From assembly GCF_003355155.1 (NCBI RefSeq), contig NZ_CP031320.1, forward strand, positions 916,369 to 980,368: a DNA stretch of 64,000 nucleotides, given 5' to 3'. Shown here piece after piece: positions 6,681 to 14,209 of the stretch (positions within the stretch are counted from its first letter, which is position 1; each line of letters starts with the position of its first letter). Under the pieces are notes generated by a model. It saw only the letters and a program-made list of their open reading frames with translations, was not told where the DNA came from and searched no databases. Made by a program: the position numbers and the translations under genes. Source of the DNA: Streptomyces armeniacus (GTDB lineage: Bacteria > Actinomycetota > Actinomycetes > Streptomycetales > Streptomycetaceae).

Positions 6681-8021
6681 TCACCAGCCCGTGACGACCA
6701 GGTGGTTGACCGTCAGCGCGACGACGGCCTGCGCCGACAGCCAGTACCGCCAGCTCCGTTCCGGCAGTAGCGCCGCCGCCGGCAGCAGCCACAGCGTGAA
6801 CGGCAGCCAGATCCGTTCCGTCTCCGCCTTGCTCATCCCGGACAGGTCCGCGGCCAGCACGGCGCACGCCGCCCCCGCCACCAGCAGGGCCAGCGCCCCG
6901 GCCCCGTGCGCCGGGGCGCGCCGCAGCCCGCGCACGGCGCCGGGCAGCGCCACTCCCGCGTGCCGCAGCGCCGCCACCGTGGCGACGCCGACGACGGCGA
7001 CGTTGGCGGCCGGATTGGCCCACAGGAAGTAGCCGTACGGGCGGACGCCGGCCGCGCCGTCGTAGTAGCGCCCGACGAGCGTGGAGTAGCCGTCGTACCA
7101 CCAGAATCCGGCCGCCGTGAACGCCACCACCCACGGCACGATGCCCAGCAGCACGTACGGCACCGGGCGCACCGTACGGGCGGCGGCCAGCACGCCGAGG
7201 CACACCGGTGCCATCAGCAGCAGCCCGTACGACAGATAGCAGGCCAGTCCCAGCAGCAGCCCGGAGCCCAGCGCCGCCACCCTGGGGAAGCGCACCCGCC
7301 GCGTCGCCGCCAGCGCGAGCAGCGCCACCGCCCACGCGGTGACGCCGGTGAAGTAGCCGTCGGCGGAGACGCCCTGCCACACGGCCGCCGGCGCGAGCAC
7401 AAGGAACGGCGCCGCACGCCGCGCCGTCTCCTCTCCGCACAGCGCCCGTACGGTCACCAGCACCGCCACGGCCGCGGTCGAGGCGATCGTGAGGCACCAG
7501 ACGGCGGCCCACGCGCCGCCGTCCAGCCCGATCCGGTCGAGGCCCACGAACGTCAGCAGCGCGCCCGGCGGATGGCCCGCGACATGGGCCGGCCAGTGGT
7601 CCGGGCCGTACGGGATGTGGTCGGTGAACGTCCGCAGGGTGGCGCCGACATCGTGCACGTCACCGACCGACTGGAGGTACTCGTACTTCGTCGTCAGCCG
7701 CTCCGCCACACCCCGGTGCCAGCCGTCGATCAGCGCCAGCGACCACAGCCACGCCGTCGAACCGGCCCAGCCCGCCAGCAGCAGGCCGCGCCAGCGCAGC
7801 CGGCGCGCGAGCGGCGGCCCGTACGCCACCGTGAGCACGGCGACGGTGAGCGCCGCGGGCGTACCGGGGCCGACGTGGGGCAGCCAGTACGCGTACAGCG
7901 GCGGCCAGCGCAAGTGCAGTGAGCCGTCGGTGCTCTCCAGGTGGCGCCCGACGAGCAGCGCGGCGGTGAAGAGCAGGACGGCGGCGAGGGCGGCACAGAG
8001 GTCCCTGCGGGTCGTTCTCAC
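6681..8021 (-). CDS. multi-pass membrane protein, GT-C-glycosyltransferase-like
   Basis: 446 aa with about 11-12 hydrophobic segments spread over the whole length, beginning at ALAAVLLFTAALLVG (about 9-24). Between helices is a long extracytoplasmic loop containing HPPGALLTFVGLDRIGLDGG, and a WWYDGYSTLVGRYYDGAAG loop. The layout (many helices, a large first loop with acidic and His residues, and the HPPG motif) is that of polyprenyl-phosphate-sugar-dependent GT-C transferases or related DUF families in actinomycetes. A canonical DxD pair is not obvious, so the activity is a guess. ATG 8021 is used. It stands alone, facing the same way as the LysR gene upstream. Confidence 0.65.
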   Translation of the reverse strand: MRTTRRDLCAALAAVLLFTAALLVGRHLESTDGSLHLRWPPLYAYWLPHVGPGTPAALTVAVLTVAYGPPLARRLRWRGLLLAGWAGSTAWLWSLALIDGWHRGVAERLTTKYEYLQSVGDVHDVGATLRTFTDHIPYGPDHWPAHVAGHPPGALLTFVGLDRIGLDGGAWAAVWCLTIASTAAVAVLVTVRALCGEETARRAAPFLVLAPAAVWQGVSADGYFTGVTAWAVALLALAATRRVRFPRVAALGSGLLLGLACYLSYGLLLMAPVCLGVLAAARTVRPVPYVLLGIVPWVVAFTAAGFWWYDGYSTLVGRYYDGAAGVRPYGYFLWANPAANVAVVGVATVAALRHAGVALPGAVRGLRRAPAHGAGALALLVAGAACAVLAADLSGMSKAETERIWLPFTLWLLPAAALLPERSWRYWLSAQAVVALTVNHLVVTGW

Positions 8022-8094
8022 CGGGTCACCGTAGGCCGCGGACCAGCGCGTCAGGGGCTTCCGCCGGAGGACGTCACCGAGCCGTCAGATCTTG

Positions 8095-8144
8095 CGGTGC
8101 CTTCCGCGGCAGGTGCCGTCCGCGGCGGGTGCCGTCCTGTGGCG
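8095..8144. repeat. three imperfect 16-17-bp tandem units
   Basis: Units ggtgccttccgcggca, ggtgccgtccgcggcg and ggtgccgtcctgtggcg follow each other between the stop of the LysR gene (8149) and the start of the membrane-protein gene. No function is apparent. Confidence 0.6.
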
Positions 8145-8148
8145 CCGT

Positions 8149-9075
8149 TCAGAGCGACTGCTCCGCACGCCACCGTTCGGCCGCCGCCGTCAGCGCGTCC
8201 GTCAGCGCGGCGATGCGCGGCTCGGCGGCGCTGCCCGCGCGTACGGCCGCCGAGACGGTGCGCGTCGGGCGCAGGCCGGCGACCTCGCGCAGCCGTACGT
8301 CCGAGGCGAGCGGCTCCGCCACCAGCCGCGGCAGTACGGAGACGCCGAGGCCCGCCTGCACCAGCGACATGATCACGGTGTAGTCGTCGCTGGTGTAGTC
8401 AAGGCGCGGCTCGAACCCGGCGCTCTGGCAGGCCCGTTCGATGACCGTACGGAGCGCGGTGTCGCTCCGCGGCGCGATCCACGGCTGCTCCGCCAGCCCG
8501 GCCAGGGCCACGGCGCCACCGTCGGGAGGCGCCTCCGCGTTCGGCGGCAGCGCCGCCAGCAGCGGTTCGCGCAGCAGCTCCCGCAGCTCCACGCCGGAGT
8601 CGCTGATCCGCGGGAGCAGGTCGTACTCGTAGACGAGCGCCACGTCGCACGTCTGCGCGCGCAGCGCGGCGACGGACTCCGCCGGCTCGGACTCGCCGAG
8701 CAGCACGCGCAGTTCCGGATGGGCGGCCCGGCAGGCGGCGATCGCGGGCGCGGCCAGCGCCACGGCGGCGCTCGGGAAGCCGCTGAGCCGCACGGTGCCG
8801 CGTACGCCGGTCCGCAGCGCGGCCACCTCGGCGCGGGCCCGTTCCAGCTCGGCCAGGACACGTTCGGTGTGCGCCACGAGCACCCGCGCGGCCTCCGTGA
8901 GGACCAGCCGCCGCCCGTCGCGTACGAACAGCGGGGTACCCGCCTCGCGCTCCAGCAGCGACAGCTGCTGGGAGACCGCGGACGGGGTGAGGTGGCAGGC
9001 CTCGGCGGTGGCCGCGATGGTGCCGTGCGCGGCCAGCTCCCGCAGCAGCCGCAGCCGCCGCACCTCGTAGAACAT
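8149..9075 (-). CDS. LysR family transcriptional regulator
   Basis: 308 aa, the standard LysR length. The N-terminal winged HTH is clear: RRLRLLRELAAHGTIAATAE, then ACHLTPSAVSQQLSLLEREAG (about residues 5-45). The effector-binding domain follows from about residue 90, with the DVALVYEYD strand. ATG 9075 starts 72 bp from the divergently read M24 hydrolase gene. By the usual LysR arrangement it probably controls that gene and itself from the shared 72-bp interval. I could not single out a T-N11-A box there. The ligand is unknown. Confidence 0.9.
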   Translation of the reverse strand: MFYEVRRLRLLRELAAHGTIAATAEACHLTPSAVSQQLSLLEREAGTPLFVRDGRRLVLTEAARVLVAHTERVLAELERARAEVAALRTGVRGTVRLSGFPSAAVALAAPAIAACRAAHPELRVLLGESEPAESVAALRAQTCDVALVYEYDLLPRISDSGVELRELLREPLLAALPPNAEAPPDGGAVALAGLAEQPWIAPRSDTALRTVIERACQSAGFEPRLDYTSDDYTVIMSLVQAGLGVSVLPRLVAEPLASDVRLREVAGLRPTRTVSAAVRAGSAAEPRIAALTDALTAAAERWRAEQSL

Positions 9076-9147
9076 GTAGCCACGCTAACGGCCACCATCG
9101 GAAATCGTCGCTGGTCGTGCCGCGGACAGCAGCCACACACTGACCGC

Positions 9148-10362
9148 ATGACAGCCGATCCGCTGCTCGCGGCGCCTCCGTACGGTGGCGTGCGGGGCCT
9201 CTCCGACGGTGCCGCACACGGCCCCGCGTTCCTCCCGGACGAGTACCGCGCCCGCACCGCCGCCCTGCGCGCCGCGATGCGCCGCCGCGGGCTCGCCGCG
9301 CTCGCCCTCGCCAGCCCGGAGAACGTCCACTACCTCCTCGGCCTCGACCACCTGGGGCACTTCGCGTTCACGATGGTGGTGCTGCCCCGCGACGGCCCGC
9401 CCGTCCTCGTCGCGCGCCGTATGGAACGGCACACCCTGGCCGCGCAGGTGCCCGGCGCACGGCACGCGCTGTACGGCGAGGGCCGCGACCCGGCGCGTAC
9501 GGTCGCGCGTGTGCTCGCCGAAGTCACCCCGCCCGGCGGGGTGGTGGGCGTCGAGGAGCAGTCGATGTGGCTGCCGCCCGCCGTACTGGCCCGGGTGCGC
9601 GCCGCGCTGCCCGCGCTGCGCTGGGCCGACGCCTCTGCGCTCCCGGCCCGGCTCCGTACGGTGAAGTCGCCGGCCGAATCCGCCCTCGTACGGAGAGCGG
9701 CGCACGTGTCCGGTACGGCGATGCACGCCGCACTGGGCGCGGCCCGTACGGGTGTCAGCGAGCGTACGGTCGCCGCCCGCGTCCACGCCGCGATGACCGA
9801 AGCGGGCGGCCGGGAACCGGGGTTCGCGCCGCTGATCCGTTCCACGGCGCGGCTCGCGCAGGAGCACGTCACGTGGCGGGAGCACCGGCTGGAGGCGGGC
9901 GAGGGCCTGTTCGTGGAGCTGTCCGGCTGCGTGCACCGCTACCACGCGCCGATGAGCCGCACGCTGCGCTGCGGCCCGCTGCCGCCCGGCGTCGCCGAGT
10001 CGGCCGCGGCGGCGCTCGCCGGGCTGCGGGCGGCGGCCGGAGCGCTTGTCCCGGGCGCGCGCACCGGCGAGGTGTACGCGGCGTGGGCGGGCGCTGTGGC
10101 GGCGGCCACCGGGTACCGGCCGCGGCGCCACCACTGCGGTTATCTGACCGGCATCGGCTTCCCGCCCAGTTGGGTCGGCGGCGGCAGGGTGCCCGGCATC
10201 CGCGCGGGCGGCCGTACGAAGGTGCGCGCGGGCATGGTCTTCCACCTCATGTCCTGGGTGGAGCGGCCCGCCGGGCACGTCGTCTCCGACACGGCGCTCG
10301 TCACCGCCGACGGCTGCGAACTGCTCACGGAGGCGCCCCGCGAGCTGATCGTCACCGGCTGA
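9148..10362 (+). CDS. M24-family hydrolase, creatinase / ectoine-hydrolase (DoeA)-like
   Basis: 404 aa from ATG 9148. A creatinase-type N-terminal domain (about 25-150, with SPENVHYLLGLDHLG) precedes a pita-bread catalytic domain. In true Xaa-Pro peptidases two Asp residues bind metal in a D-x-G...SDMTRT pattern. Here the equivalent stretch is VELSGCVHRYHAPMSRTL, so both Asp are replaced. The same kind of change is seen in creatinase and in DoeA ectoine hydrolase, whose RYHCPLSRT motif this resembles. His residues in RRHHCGYLTGIG and the Glu in FHLMSWVE remain. I predict metal-independent hydrolysis of a small C-N bond substrate, not peptidase activity. It is divergent from the LysR gene and 164 bp before an enolase-superfamily gene, possibly one catabolic unit. 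Confidence 0.8.
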   Translation: MTADPLLAAPPYGGVRGLSDGAAHGPAFLPDEYRARTAALRAAMRRRGLAALALASPENVHYLLGLDHLGHFAFTMVVLPRDGPPVLVARRMERHTLAAQVPGARHALYGEGRDPARTVARVLAEVTPPGGVVGVEEQSMWLPPAVLARVRAALPALRWADASALPARLRTVKSPAESALVRRAAHVSGTAMHAALGAARTGVSERTVAARVHAAMTEAGGREPGFAPLIRSTARLAQEHVTWREHRLEAGEGLFVELSGCVHRYHAPMSRTLRCGPLPPGVAESAAAALAGLRAAAGALVPGARTGEVYAAWAGAVAAATGYRPRRHHCGYLTGIGFPPSWVGGGRVPGIRAGGRTKVRAGMVFHLMSWVERPAGHVVSDTALVTADGCELLTEAPRELIVTG

Positions 10363-10439
10363 CCGCACCGCGCGCCCACGCACGGCCCGTACGGCGCTGC
10401 CTGTCGCCGACCGCACACGGTCATCAGCACACGGTCATT

Positions 10440-10502
10440 CGCCCGCTGCCAACCGCCCGCTGCCAATTCGCCCGCTGCCAACCGCCCGCAGCCATCCGCC
10501 CG
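10440..10502. repeat. tandem 14-15-bp repeat, about four units
   Basis: cgcccgctgccaac, cgcccgctgccaatt, cgcccgctgccaac, cgcccgcagccatc, then cgcccg, immediately upstream of the enolase-superfamily gene (start 10527). A repeated acacggtcat precedes it at about 10415-10437. Spacing and length are too short and regular for CRISPR. It could be a slippage tract or repeated protein-binding site. Confidence 0.8.
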
Positions 10503-10526
10503 TTCACCGTCCGGAGGACCCCGCCC

Positions 10527-11714
10527 ATGCGCATCACCGCACTCCGCGCCACCCCCGTGGCCGTCCCGTACCGCACCGACGAGGTGTGGGCGTTCGGGCG
10601 CCGCGCCGGACTGGTCTCCGTCCTCGTCGAGGTCGAGACCGACGAAGGACTGACCGGGCTCGGCGAGGCCGCCGCCTATCCGTCCGCCGACATCGTGCTC
10701 AGCGTGCTGCGCTCCCTGGAGCCCCTCGTGGTCGGCGCCGACCCGCTCCGCATCGAGCAGCTCATCCAGCGCGTCGACGTGGTCGGCACGTGGCACCACA
10801 CCGGCTCCAGCAGCCCGGCGATCGCCGCCGTGGAGACCGCCTGCTGGGACCTGCTCGGCAAGACCTGCGGGCAGCCGCTCGTCAACCTCTTCGGCGGCCG
10901 CTTCCGGGACAGGGTGGAGTTCTTCCACTACGTCGCGGCCGCCGGCGCGGACGCCGTACGGGCCGAGGGCCGCCGTGCCGCCGAGGCCGGCGCCCGGGTC
11001 TGCTACCTCAAGGTCGGCGCCGGCGAACTCGCCGCCGACGTCGCGCGCGTGGCCGCCCTGCGGGACGGCGCCGGGCCCGCCATGGGCATCCGCGTGGACG
11101 CCAACGAGGCGTGGTCGCCGGGGGCTGCGCTGCGCGCCGTACGCGCCCTCGAGGAGTACGGCCTCGAGCTGGTGGAGCAGCCCGTGTCCGGCCGCAACCT
11201 GCCCGAGATGGCGTACCTGCGCGGCCGTATCGGCACGCCGCTGCTCGCCAACGAGTCGTCCTGGACCCGTTCCGACCAGCTCGCGGTCATCCGGCACGGC
11301 GCCGCCGACGCGGTCTCCGTGGATCAGCAGATGGACGGCGGACTGCTCAACCTGAAGCGCTCCGCGGGCATCTGCGCCGCCGCCGGCCTGCCGGTGGTGA
11401 AGCACAGCCTCGGCGAGCTCGGCGTCGCCCTGGCCGCCGCCGTCCACGTCGTCGCCGCCACGCCCAACTTCCTGCTGCCCAACCAGGGTTACGGCGCGCT
11501 GCTCACCGACGACATCGTGCGCGGCGCGTTCGGCGGCCCGCTGGAGAACTACCGGGACGGCTGCCTGGACGTCCCGGACGGCCCCGGGCTCGGCGTCGGA
11601 CTGGACCCGGACAAGGTGGACCGGTACGCGGAGCTGTACCGCACCTCCGCCGCCGAGTTCACGTTCCACGACCCGGACGCGCTCACGGCCGCACCGGCCC
11701 TTCCGAAGCGCTAG
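10527..11714 (+). CDS. mandelate racemase / muconate lactonizing enzyme family (enolase superfamily)
   Basis: 395 aa from ATG 10527 (ribosome site cggagga). The N-terminal capping domain (1-130, TDEGLTGLGEAAAYPSADIV) is followed by a TIM barrel with the superfamily's Mg ligands: Asp in RVDANEAWSPG, Glu in LELVEQPVSG and the third acid in LLANESSW. The general-base strand is YLKVGAG, a K-x-G variant of the KxK motif. A His/Asp dyad like that of mandelate racemase may be present (VSVDQQMDGG and VVKHSLGELGVALAAA). A racemase or dehydratase acting on a carboxylate is likely; the substrate is unknown. It overlaps the convergent next gene by 32 bp. Confidence 0.85.
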   Translation: MRITALRATPVAVPYRTDEVWAFGRRAGLVSVLVEVETDEGLTGLGEAAAYPSADIVLSVLRSLEPLVVGADPLRIEQLIQRVDVVGTWHHTGSSSPAIAAVETACWDLLGKTCGQPLVNLFGGRFRDRVEFFHYVAAAGADAVRAEGRRAAEAGARVCYLKVGAGELAADVARVAALRDGAGPAMGIRVDANEAWSPGAALRAVRALEEYGLELVEQPVSGRNLPEMAYLRGRIGTPLLANESSWTRSDQLAVIRHGAADAVSVDQQMDGGLLNLKRSAGICAAAGLPVVKHSLGELGVALAAAVHVVAATPNFLLPNQGYGALLTDDIVRGAFGGPLENYRDGCLDVPDGPGLGVGLDPDKVDRYAELYRTSAAEFTFHDPDALTAAPALPKR

Positions 11715-13125
11715 CGCCGAAGGGCGGGATCAGTTCGCGGACCAGCGTGCGGTGCCACCAGGCGCCGGTCTCGCGGCGCTCCTCCCGGGTGGTGAAGCGG
11801 TAGCGGTACAGCAGCGCCCGCACGTACGCGGGCGGCTCGTCCGGGAAGGGGTTGCCGCGCAGCAGGCGCAGCGTGGGCGCGTCGTTGCGCAGCAGCCGCA
11901 GGAGGAACAGGCCGAGCCAGCCGCGCGCGCTCGCGGGGGACAGCGCGGCGAACCACATCTGCCAGTCCAGCCGCAGGTGGTAGGGCGCGAACTGGGGCGG
12001 GCGGCGCCGTACGTCGCCGGGCTTGCCCTTGAACTCGTACTCCCGCCAGACGGTCTCCGGGCCGGGCGGCTCCGTGTCGTCGGTGCCCTCGATGACGATC
12101 TCGTGCCGGACGCGCGTGACGCTGCCGAAGGCGCCGTAGGTGTTGACGAGGTGGAGGCTGTCGAAGGAGCGGTTCATCTGCTGCCTGCGGCTGAGGAGGT
12201 TGCGCACAGGGCGGTAACTCAGCACGGCCACCAGGGCGGTGACGGCGCACACCAGCACGGCGTACCAGACGGGGGTGCCGCCGTACGTACGCGGGGCGGT
12301 GACGGGTGTGGTGTCCAGGGCGGAGAGCGCGAGAACGATCGTCAGCCAGTTGAGCCATGCAAAGTTGCCGGATGCGACGAGCCACAGCTGCGTGACCACC
12401 ATCAACGCCGCCGCGGTGCCCGCGACGGGCTGCGGAAGGAACAGCGCGAACGGCACGAGCAGCTGGGTGACGTGGTTGGCCGCCACCTCGGCGCGGTGCA
12501 GGCGCGCGGGCAGCCGGTGGAAGTGCCGGCTGAACGGGCCCGGCATCGGCTGCGTCTCGTGGTGGTAGTACAGGCAGGTCAGTTCGCGCCAGCAGCGGTC
12601 GCCGCGCCACTTGATCAGTCCCGCGCCGAACTCCACCCGGAAGAGCAGCCAGCGCAGCAGCACCAGCACGAGCACCGGCGGCGCCGTCTCCGCGTTCCCG
12701 AGGAAGACGGCCAGGAAGCCCGCCTCCAGCAGCAGCGACTCCCAGCCGTAGCCGTACCAGACCTGCCCGACGTTCACGATCGACAGGTACAGCAGCCACA
12801 GCACCGCCCACATCAGCATGGACGCCCACAGCGGCACCGCGTCCGCCGCCCCCGCGGCGACGGCGGCGGCGAGCGCCGCGCCCGACCAGGCGACGGCGGC
12901 GAACAGACGGTCGGAGTAGCGCCAGTGGAAGAGGCTCGGCGCGGCCCGGAACGGCACCAGGCGTACGAAGGCCGGCACCGGAGTGATGCCCCGCGAGCCC
13001 AGCAGAGCCCGGAACTGGAGTGCTGCCGAGACGAACGCGACGACATAGACACCCGCCAGGGCACGTTGCATGATCAAACGGCTCAGCCATTGCTCGGGTG
13101 CAGCGAACCACTCCATGAGGGACAT
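11683..13125 (-). CDS. lipase maturation factor family membrane protein
   Basis: 480 aa. The start ATG 13125 (MSLMEWFAAPEQWLSR) is preferred because it leaves a 35-bp gap to the divergent esterase gene; 13116 is also possible. About 8-10 membrane helices occupy the first two thirds. The family's conserved region is FRVEFGAGLIKWRGDRCWRELTCLYYHHETQP, followed by PARLHRAEVAANHVTQL. After the last helix a soluble domain contains EYEFKGKPGDVRRRPPQFAPYHLRLDWQMWFAAL, also diagnostic. In animals LMF1 is needed for lipase folding in the ER; the bacterial role is unknown. The neighbouring secreted-type esterase gene is divergent, so a shared function is possible but speculative. Confidence 0.85.
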   Translation of the reverse strand: MSLMEWFAAPEQWLSRLIMQRALAGVYVVAFVSAALQFRALLGSRGITPVPAFVRLVPFRAAPSLFHWRYSDRLFAAVAWSGAALAAAVAAGAADAVPLWASMLMWAVLWLLYLSIVNVGQVWYGYGWESLLLEAGFLAVFLGNAETAPPVLVLVLLRWLLFRVEFGAGLIKWRGDRCWRELTCLYYHHETQPMPGPFSRHFHRLPARLHRAEVAANHVTQLLVPFALFLPQPVAGTAAALMVVTQLWLVASGNFAWLNWLTIVLALSALDTTPVTAPRTYGGTPVWYAVLVCAVTALVAVLSYRPVRNLLSRRQQMNRSFDSLHLVNTYGAFGSVTRVRHEIVIEGTDDTEPPGPETVWREYEFKGKPGDVRRRPPQFAPYHLRLDWQMWFAALSPASARGWLGLFLLRLLRNDAPTLRLLRGNPFPDEPPAYVRALLYRYRFTTREERRETGAWWHRTLVRELIPPFGASASEGPVRP

Positions 13126-13160
13126 GGGTACCACCGTGAGCCCGGACCGAAAGGGAACAC

Positions 13161-14162
13161 ATGCCGCTCCTCGACCTGCCGCTCGAAGAACTGCGCACCT
13201 ACCGCCCGGACCTGGCCGCACCGGAGGACTTCGACGACTTCTGGGCGAAGACGCTCGCCGAGGCCCGTACGGCGGGGGAGTCCGCCGCGCCCGCCGAGTA
13301 CCGTACGGTGGCCGGTTCGCCGCTGCGCACGGTGGACGCGTACGACGTGCGCTTCCCGGGCTGGGGCGGCCAGCCGGTGGCGGCGTGGCTGCTGCTGCCG
13401 CGCAGGGCGACGGAGCCGCTGCCCGCGGTCATCACGTACATCGGCTACAGCGGCGGACGCGGACTGCACACGGAGAACCTGCTGTGGAGCGCGGCCGGTT
13501 ACGCCCACCTGATCGTCGACAGCCGCGGCCAGGGCCACGACACGCCCGACCCCGACCCCGTGCCCAGCCCGCAGTACGTCGGCGGGTTCATGACCCGGGG
13601 CATCGGCGACCCGCGGCACCACTACTACCGGCGGCTGATGGCGGACTGCGTACGCGCGCTGGACGCGCTCCGCGCGCACCCGGCCGTCGACCCGGAGCGG
13701 ATCGTCGTGCAGGGCGCCAGCCAGGGCGGCGGACTGGCCCTCGCGGTGGCCGGGCTCGCCGGGGACGCGGTGGCGGCGGCGCTGGTGGACGTGCCGTTCC
13801 TGAGCCACATGCGGCGCGGTGCGGAGATGGCCACCAGGGGGCCGTACCCGGAGATCGTGCACTATCTGGGCGTGCACCACCGGACCGACCCGGAGCAGGT
13901 GTTCCGCACCCTCGGCTACTTCGACGGCGTCCACTTCGCACCGCGGGCGGCGGCGCCCGCGCTGTTCAGCGTCGGCCTGATGGACCCCAGCTGCCCGCCC
14001 TCCACGGTGTTCGCCGCGTACAACCGCTACGCGGCGGAGCGGAAGGACATCACCGTATGGGAGTTCGGCGACCACGGCGGCGGCCGCGGCTCGCAGCCGG
14101 AGGAGCAGCTGCGCTGGCTCGACGGCGCGGGGCTGGGCGCGGGGGACGCCGCGGCCGGCTGA
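13161..14162 (+). CDS. acetylxylan esterase / cephalosporin-C deacetylase family (CE7)
   Basis: 333 aa, the typical CE7 length, removing acetyl groups from xylo-oligosaccharides and related compounds. The nucleophile elbow VVQGASQGGGLAL carries the Ser. The Asp is in VGLMDPSCPPSTVFAAYN and the His in EFGDHGGGRGS. The RGQGHDT loop is also typical of CE7. There is no signal peptide, so it acts inside the cell, as most CE7 enzymes do. ATG 13161 has a gaaaggga ribosome site. It fits the xylan and xylose theme of the window (xylA, xylB further right) although not in the same operon. Confidence 0.9.
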   Translation: MPLLDLPLEELRTYRPDLAAPEDFDDFWAKTLAEARTAGESAAPAEYRTVAGSPLRTVDAYDVRFPGWGGQPVAAWLLLPRRATEPLPAVITYIGYSGGRGLHTENLLWSAAGYAHLIVDSRGQGHDTPDPDPVPSPQYVGGFMTRGIGDPRHHYYRRLMADCVRALDALRAHPAVDPERIVVQGASQGGGLALAVAGLAGDAVAAALVDVPFLSHMRRGAEMATRGPYPEIVHYLGVHHRTDPEQVFRTLGYFDGVHFAPRAAAPALFSVGLMDPSCPPSTVFAAYNRYAAERKDITVWEFGDHGGGRGSQPEEQLRWLDGAGLGAGDAAAG

Positions 14163-14165
14163 GCG

Positions 14166-14209
14166 AGGCCCAGCCGGTGCCGGGACCCGCCTCAGCCGGG
14201 CCGGGGCCT
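14166..14209. terminator. hairpin region between convergent genes
   Basis: aggccc...ggggcct flank an inner gccgg/ccggg pairing between the esterase stop (14162) and the stop of the leftward binding-protein gene (14208). It is a GC-rich imperfect hairpin that could end transcription from both sides. Confidence 0.35.

Noticed and set aside
10440..10502. Possible CRISPR array
   Set aside because: Units of 14-15 bp are directly adjacent with no spacers and there are no cas genes.
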